NCBI GenBank assembly: GCA_016872875.1
Contig: VGYW01000431.1
Span: forward strand, 1-7,042
Direction of reading: 5' to 3'
From: Planctomycetota bacterium
GTDB lineage: Bacteria; Planctomycetota; PUPC01; DSUN01
Length of the DNA: 7,042 nucleotides
This document shows, piece after piece, positions 1 to 4,300 of this stretch. The notes under the pieces were generated by a model. It was not told the origin of the DNA. It saw only the letters and a program-made list of their open reading frames with translations, and ran no database searches. Position 1 is the stretch's first letter, and each line of letters begins with the position of its first letter. Position numbers and translations under genes: made by a program.

Positions 1-27
1 CTATGCGGTTCCGGGCGCCACATCCTG

Positions 28-135
28 CCCAGGGCGGGTAGTACGCCCCTACAGGGCTGAATCTGGCCGTTCGCCTGTCCCAGGGCTTCGCCCTGGGCTG
101 CTATAGTACGCTCCGTTCGGAGCTTCGGCGCCGAA
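28..135. repeat. REP-like cluster of hairpins and degenerate direct repeats
   Basis: No gene is seen in positions 1-181; this stretch is built of short palindromes. CCCAGGGC occurs at 28-35 and 79-86, and TAGTACG at 39-45 and 104-110. Each TAGTACG is followed by a small hairpin: GCCC/GGGC at 46-57, and GCTCC/GGAGC at 110-123. The second CCCAGGGC forms an 8-bp stem with GCCCTGGG around a TTC loop (79-97). TTCGGCGCCGAA at 124-135 is a perfect 12-base palindrome. The arrangement suggests two degenerate copies of a REP-like unit, the first lacking the 3' half of its leading hairpin. Such elements can act as transcription terminators, mRNA-stabilising structures or remnants of transposase-mobilised repeats; which applies here is not known. 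Confidence 0.55.
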
Positions 136-181
136 GGACCTTACCAGAATTGGGGGCCATACTCGCCCGAGTCTCCCGTCC

Positions 182-210
182 TTGACTTGTCCAGGGAGTC
201 CGTGTAGACT
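182..210 (+). promoter_or_regulatory. Sigma70-like promoter of the pseudopilin gene
   Basis: A -35 box TTGACT (182-187, 5 of 6 consensus bases) lies exactly 17 bp from a -10 box TAGACT (205-210, 4 of 6). Transcription would start near 217, about 16 nt before the ATG at 233. The in-frame TTG at 182 is the first three bases of this -35 box, so it is unlikely to be a translation start. The call rests on consensus match and spacing only. Confidence 0.55.
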
Positions 211-232
211 ACGGGAGCTCAGAGCAAGGGGG

Positions 233-946
233 ATGGACGATACGGGCCGTGAAGGGCGCAACTCGGTGATACCAAGAGCGGAGCTGTCGGCCACCGCTGG
301 GGGTTCCAGGCGGCCTGGGTTCACGCTGCTCGAGCTTCTCGTGAGCGTGGGGATCATCGCCATCCTCGCCATCATGCTCCTGCCCATCTTCCCGCGGGCG
401 CGGGGCCAGGCGCGCGACGCCAACTGCAAGTCGAACCTCAGCCAGATCTGGAAGACGGTGAACATCTACTGCAACTACTACAACGACGTGCTGTTCCCCA
501 ACCTGGACACCCCGCTTCGCATATCCAACGTGGCCTACAGCAGGGGCCGCCCGACAGGGTTCGGGTGCCTCTACCCGCTCTTCCTCAAGGACCCCCGGCT
601 GCTGTTCTGCCCGTCGGACCCCGCGCGGGACCTCAAGTGGGACTTCGGCTGGCACAACTGGCGGACGGAGAGCGGCGAGGTGCAGGTGTCGTATGGCTAC
701 CGAGGGGGCCAGGGCATCGTGGCCGACCCTGCCAAGCCCCTCGCCTTCGGCCTCTTCGACAAGGTCCCCAAGAAGATGTTCGCCGCCGACTACTACGAGC
801 CCTTCGCCATGCCCCCACGCATCCACCACCAGGGCCACGTCAACCTCCTGCGCTGCTCGGGCCAGGTGGACCAGGTGAGCCTCATCCCGAGCTTCGGCCC
901 GAACCCTGAGGACTTCGACGAGGCGGTGGACATGCTCGACCGGTAG
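233..946 (+). CDS. Type II/IV pseudopilin-like protein with N-terminal methylation motif
   Basis: This is a 237-residue prepilin-like protein of the expanded pseudopilin families of Planctomycetota, Lentisphaerae and Armatimonadota. A basic leader (SRRPG) ends at Gly29; prepilin peptidase should cut before Phe30 in GFTLLELL. Glu34 is the conserved Glu+5 of the mature chain, and residues 30-50 form the hydrophobic helix that anchors and assembles pseudopilins. The family-typical CxSNLxQ segment follows (Cys65-Gln71), then CPSDP (126-130) and a C-terminal His-Gly-Asn-Leu-Gly-Val pattern at 198-212. Relatives usually carry Asp-Gly in that last motif; here it is Ser209-Gly210. The ATG at 233 is preferred over the in-frame TTG at 182 because the latter lies in the promoter's -35 box and because AAGGGGG directly precedes 233. 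A GTG at 266 with upstream GAAGG is another possible start. The protein probably sits in the cytoplasmic membrane or in a secretion pseudopilus. Its specific role is unknown, and no other secretion genes lie in the window. Confidence 0.88.
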   Translation: MDDTGREGRNSVIPRAELSATAGGSRRPGFTLLELLVSVGIIAILAIMLLPIFPRARGQARDANCKSNLSQIWKTVNIYCNYYNDVLFPNLDTPLRISNVAYSRGRPTGFGCLYPLFLKDPRLLFCPSDPARDLKWDFGWHNWRTESGEVQVSYGYRGGQGIVADPAKPLAFGLFDKVPKKMFAADYYEPFAMPPRIHHQGHVNLLRCSGQVDQVSLIPSFGPNPEDFDEAVDMLDR

Positions 947-973
947 GTTCCGCTGATGCTGCAGGAATTTTTT
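947..973 (+). terminator. Weak candidate intrinsic terminator after the pseudopilin gene
   Basis: Directly after the TAG stop, TTCC-GC (948-953) can pair with GC-A-GGAA (961-967), giving a 6-bp stem with one bulged A. Six T residues follow at 968-973. The stem is short, so termination may be partial. The same T-rich tract also lies 12-17 nt upstream of the next -35 box and could serve as an UP-like element. Confidence 0.3.
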
Positions 974-984
974 CCTTTTCCCTC

Positions 985-1013
985 TTGACACCGCGTTGGA
1001 AACATGGTAAAAA
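985..1013 (+). promoter_or_regulatory. Sigma70-like promoter of the giant gene
   Basis: A perfect -35 box TTGACA (985-990) is separated by 17 bp from a -10-like TAAAAA (1008-1013, 4 of 6 consensus bases). It lies in the only clearly AT-rich island of the window, with a T-rich stretch (968-984) just upstream. Transcription would begin near 1020, leaving about 365 nt of untranslated leader before the large coding region. This is the best-matching promoter in the 440-bp intergenic region. It is predicted from sequence only. Confidence 0.55.
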
Positions 1014-1019
1014 TCCAAC

Positions 1020-1386
1020 CGTAAAAATGCGGCGGGCCGGGAGGGAATGCCTGATGGGGGGGTGTTCCTTGCCTGTTGTCACCGGAGACTCGCCGCCGTC
1101 GGCGTCGCTTCCTCGGTTGGCAGGCGGCGCATGCACGGCAAGGGCGGTTGGGGTCGGCCGGCAGGCCGCCCCAGTTTGCTGAGGGAAGCGAGTCGCGACA
1201 CCCACGCCAGGCACTGCTGTTGGCCGAAGGGTCGTTGCGCCCCGGCCGGCTAAGGGTCGGCTGCGCGCGTGCGGCGATGGCGGAATGTCGCCCGAAGGAG
1301 ACGGCGCCCGCCATCCTGCCGCCACGCGCGAATCCAATGGAAGGGGCGAGCATCTAGTGGTCCGTGTAGCGAACTGAAATCCCAAC
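1020..1386 (+). other. Long, potentially structured 5' leader without a recognisable gene
   Basis: Between the predicted transcription start and the giant gene there is no convincing coding region. Several complementary segments are present. CCTTGCC (1067-1073) matches GGCAAGG (1137-1143) and encloses CGCCGCC (1091-1097) with GGCGGCG (1123-1129). A second hairpin pairs TGGGG-T-CGGCC (1149-1159) with GGCCG-CCCC-A (1164-1173) around a GGCA loop. The largest hairpin is at 1264-1330. CGCCG (1091-1095) can alternatively pair locally with CGGCG (1100-1104), which competes with the nested fold. AAGGGTCG occurs twice, at 1227-1234 and 1252-1259. No known riboswitch class was recognised. The GC content makes chance stems common, so only the 1264-1330 hairpin is strongly supported. 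Confidence 0.45.
1264..1330 (+). promoter_or_regulatory. 24-bp imperfect hairpin in the leader with an SD-like loop
   Basis: The arms pair in four blocks: 1264-1271 with 1323-1330 (8 bp), 1272-1275 with 1318-1321 (4 bp), 1276-1283 with 1308-1315 (8 bp), and 1289-1292 with 1303-1306 (4 bp). Outside one internal loop (1284-1288 opposite 1307), the only interruptions are small bulges on the 3' arm: C1322, and C1316 with T1317. The 10-nt loop shows GAAGGAGA, which contains a Shine-Dalgarno-like AAGGAG, but no start codon follows at a usable distance. No T-tract follows, so it is not a classic intrinsic terminator. It ends 56 nt before the ATG at 1387. It could be a protein-binding or mRNA-stabilising leader element, or a REP-like palindrome. 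Confidence 0.6.
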
Positions 1387-4300
1387 ATGGCTGAAAAGGG
1401 AACTGTGATGGCGGCACCGAAGCGGCGTTCGGGACTGGCGGACGCCCGTGAGCGGAGCAGGCTGAGCGTGGAGGCGCTCGAGCCGAGGGTGCTCCTCTCG
1501 GCGGGCGTGTCGGAGCTTCTCGCTGGCGTGCAGCCCGGCTGCTTGGCCGTGGCCCCCACGCTCCCAGGCACCGACACTGCCGGCTTTGTCCCACTTCCGG
1601 GCGACACCGGGGAGACAGGCACGCGGGCCCGCATCTTCGACATGTTCGGCGGCACGTGGGCCGATGCAGAGAAGGACGCCACGTCGACCGAAGACGACCT
1701 CCTCTGTTGGGCGGCCACGCTGTCCAACATGCTCGAGTGGACCGGCTGGGGCATGGTCGGCGGCATGACCAGGGCCGACCAGTTCCTTGATTACTTCGAG
1801 ACCCACTGGACCGACGGGGGCCAGGTGGTCGCTCCGGCTGCCCAGTGGTGGTTCAGCGGCGAGGACACCACGTCGGGCGGAGCCTATGCGGACGTCGCGG
1901 GGGGCGGCTTCTACCCCCATCTGGACTACTCCGACTATTTCGCGGTGGAGGAAGACGATGCCGACATCATGAGCTTCATTGACCAGTACACGAATGCCGG
2001 CTGGGCGATGGGCATCTGGATCCACAACGGCTTCAGCCACGAGGTCACCTGCTGGGGCTTCAACTACGACCCCAACGAGCCCCCGGGCTCGACTGACTAC
2101 TACCTGGGCCTCTGGATCACCGACTCTGATGACGACAAGGGCGTGGCCAACGGCCACACGGCGCCCAACGACCTGCACTACTACGGCGTCTCGTGGGACG
2201 GCTCGCAATGGCACCTCAACGACTACGGCGGGCCGGATGTGATCATAGAACAGGCCGTGGCCCTGAGCCGCTACGACAACGGGATTCTCACCATCAATGG
2301 CGATCAGGGGTCCGTGAACCAGGACGACGGCATCAGCCTGCGCCTGGATGCCGCCACGCGCACGTACCTCGAGGTCCGCGTCAACGGCACTCTCACCCAT
2401 AGCAGGCTGGTCTCGTCCGTCCGCGAACTCAACATCCTGGGCTGGGGCGGCAACGACACACTGACCGTAGACTTCACCAACGGCGACCCGCTGGCGGGCC
2501 TGACGGTGAACTACGATGGCGGCACCGGCGGTGACGACGCCCTCGTCATCACCGGCGGCGCGGGAAAGATCGGCTCCTATCGCCCCGGCCCCACTGTCGG
2601 CGACGGCACGGTGCGCGTCGGCACGTCCAGCATCTCCTTCACCGGCCTCGAGCCGGTCACCGTCGGAGGCTTCGCCGAGTTCACCTTCGTCACCCCCAAC
2701 AGCAACGACGCCATCACGATTGACAGCCCGGCCGCCGGCCAGAACCGCATCTCGGGCACCAGTGGCGGCGTGGCCTTCGAGAGTCTCATCTTCTCCAACG
2801 TCACCCACTTCCTCCTCGACACCGCCACCAACGACGCCCCGCTCGGCAACCCCAACGACACCGTGACCTTCAGCTCCGACCTCGTGGCTACCGGCCTGAC
2901 CAGCTTCACGGTGGACCTCGGCCCCGGCAACGACCGGGCCGATGCTTCCGGCGTGACCACTGCGACGCGGCCCGTGACCCTCCTCGGCGGCGCCGGCGAT
3001 GACACGTTGACCGGCGGCGCGGGCAACGACCGCATCGAAGGTGGGGCTGGGCGCGACGGCATCAATGGCGGTGGCGGGTTCGACAGTCTGTTTGGCGGCG
3101 ACGATTCGGACGTTTTCGACCTCTCCGCCGGATCAGCCACCGTGGACGGCGGTGGGGGCCAGGATGTCTTCACCCTGAGAGACACTTCCGGGGCCTTCCA
3201 GATCTATCGCGATGGATCCTTCAATCCTCCAGCGGCCAGGGTCGTTGGGCCGAACAACAGTGCCAGCTTATTCGACGTGGAGGATGTCCACATACTCCCG
3301 CCAGCCCTCGATGTCGCCTCCTCGGTCTTGGTGCGTGACCTCCAGGGCACAGCGGTCCAGACGGTCATTCTGAACCGCGCGCTCTCCATCTTCGGCACGG
3401 TCACTACGAACAACTTCTCTGGCTCGATCGCCATCGAGGGTTCCGGGGCCGATGACACGATCAATGTGGCCAACTCCAGTAGCTTCGGCTCCCTCGCGAT
3501 CCCGACGGTCTACCTGCCGTGGGGCCTCGTGGGGATTGATGACTTCTCGCAGGATGGGTTTTCGACCCTCACGCTGTCCGGCCTGACCGGGAATGACGCG
3601 ATCAAAGTGGAGCCGACGGCCGCCCTCGCCACAACCCTGATAGTCCTCGACGGCGGCGCAGGCGACGACTACCTGTCGGCCGACGCCGTGCTCCTCGGCG
3701 GCCCGGGGAACGACACCCTCGTGGGCGGCGCGGGCGACGACACGCTCAACGGCGGCGACGGCGACGACACGATGGTCGGCCGCGGCGGGAACGACACCTA
3801 CGACGGCGGAGCCGGCTTCGACACCATCCTCGTCGAAGGCACCCCTGGCAACGACACCATCTTCGTCAACCAGACCGCGGCCACCTCTTTGACCTACACG
3901 GTCAACGGCGCCCCGGAGACCGACACCCTGGTCACGGTCGCCGGCGTCCGAACAGTCGAGGCCGTCCGCGTCGAGGCCGGCGACGGCGACGACACGGTCA
4001 CCGTCACGTGGGCGGACGCGTTGGGGGTTGACGCCCTCGTCAACAGCCTGCGCGTGGACGTGCACGGCGGCGCGGCCGCCACCCGCGACCGGCTGGCTGT
4101 GATTGACGCGGCCACCGGCGACCTGGTGCTCTACCGAAAGGGCGAGCAAGCCGGCACCGGCTCGATGACGATCGGCCCCGCCAATGCCGAGCCGCTCGAG
4201 ATGGTCTTCGACGGCATCGAATACGCAGACCCGATTGCAGGGGCAGGCGGGTCCGTGGTGGTCTTCAAGCACGACCCCTTCGAGTACAACAGCCTCCAGG

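Noticed and set aside
182..232. TTG start that would extend the pseudopilin by 17 residues
   Set aside because: The TTG is part of a good -35 box whose -10 box lies at 205-210, inside the putative extension, and there is no ribosome site upstream of it.
1040..1230. Cobalamin or other known riboswitch in the leader
   Set aside because: Isolated words resemble parts of a B12 element, but the characteristic box and the ordered helices are not present.
985..1357. Small plus-strand open frames (65-93 codons) in the leader
   Set aside because: They overlap each other in different frames, have Arg/Ala/Gly-rich products without domains, and cover predicted RNA stems.
1609..2262. C39-type bacteriocin-processing peptidase for the N-terminal domain
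   Set aside because: The CWAA motif is shared by several papain-like families. The LLC-x-AAT context, the Trp/Lys upstream and the TDSD motif after the His fit IdeS/C66 better, and there is no ABC transporter part.
1354..2808. Long minus-strand open frame (484 codons) opposite the protease region
   Set aside because: It is antisense to a gene with clear domain homology. Its product is a low-complexity Val/Ala/Gly/Arg-rich sequence with no recognisable domain, as expected from GC-rich coding DNA read backwards.
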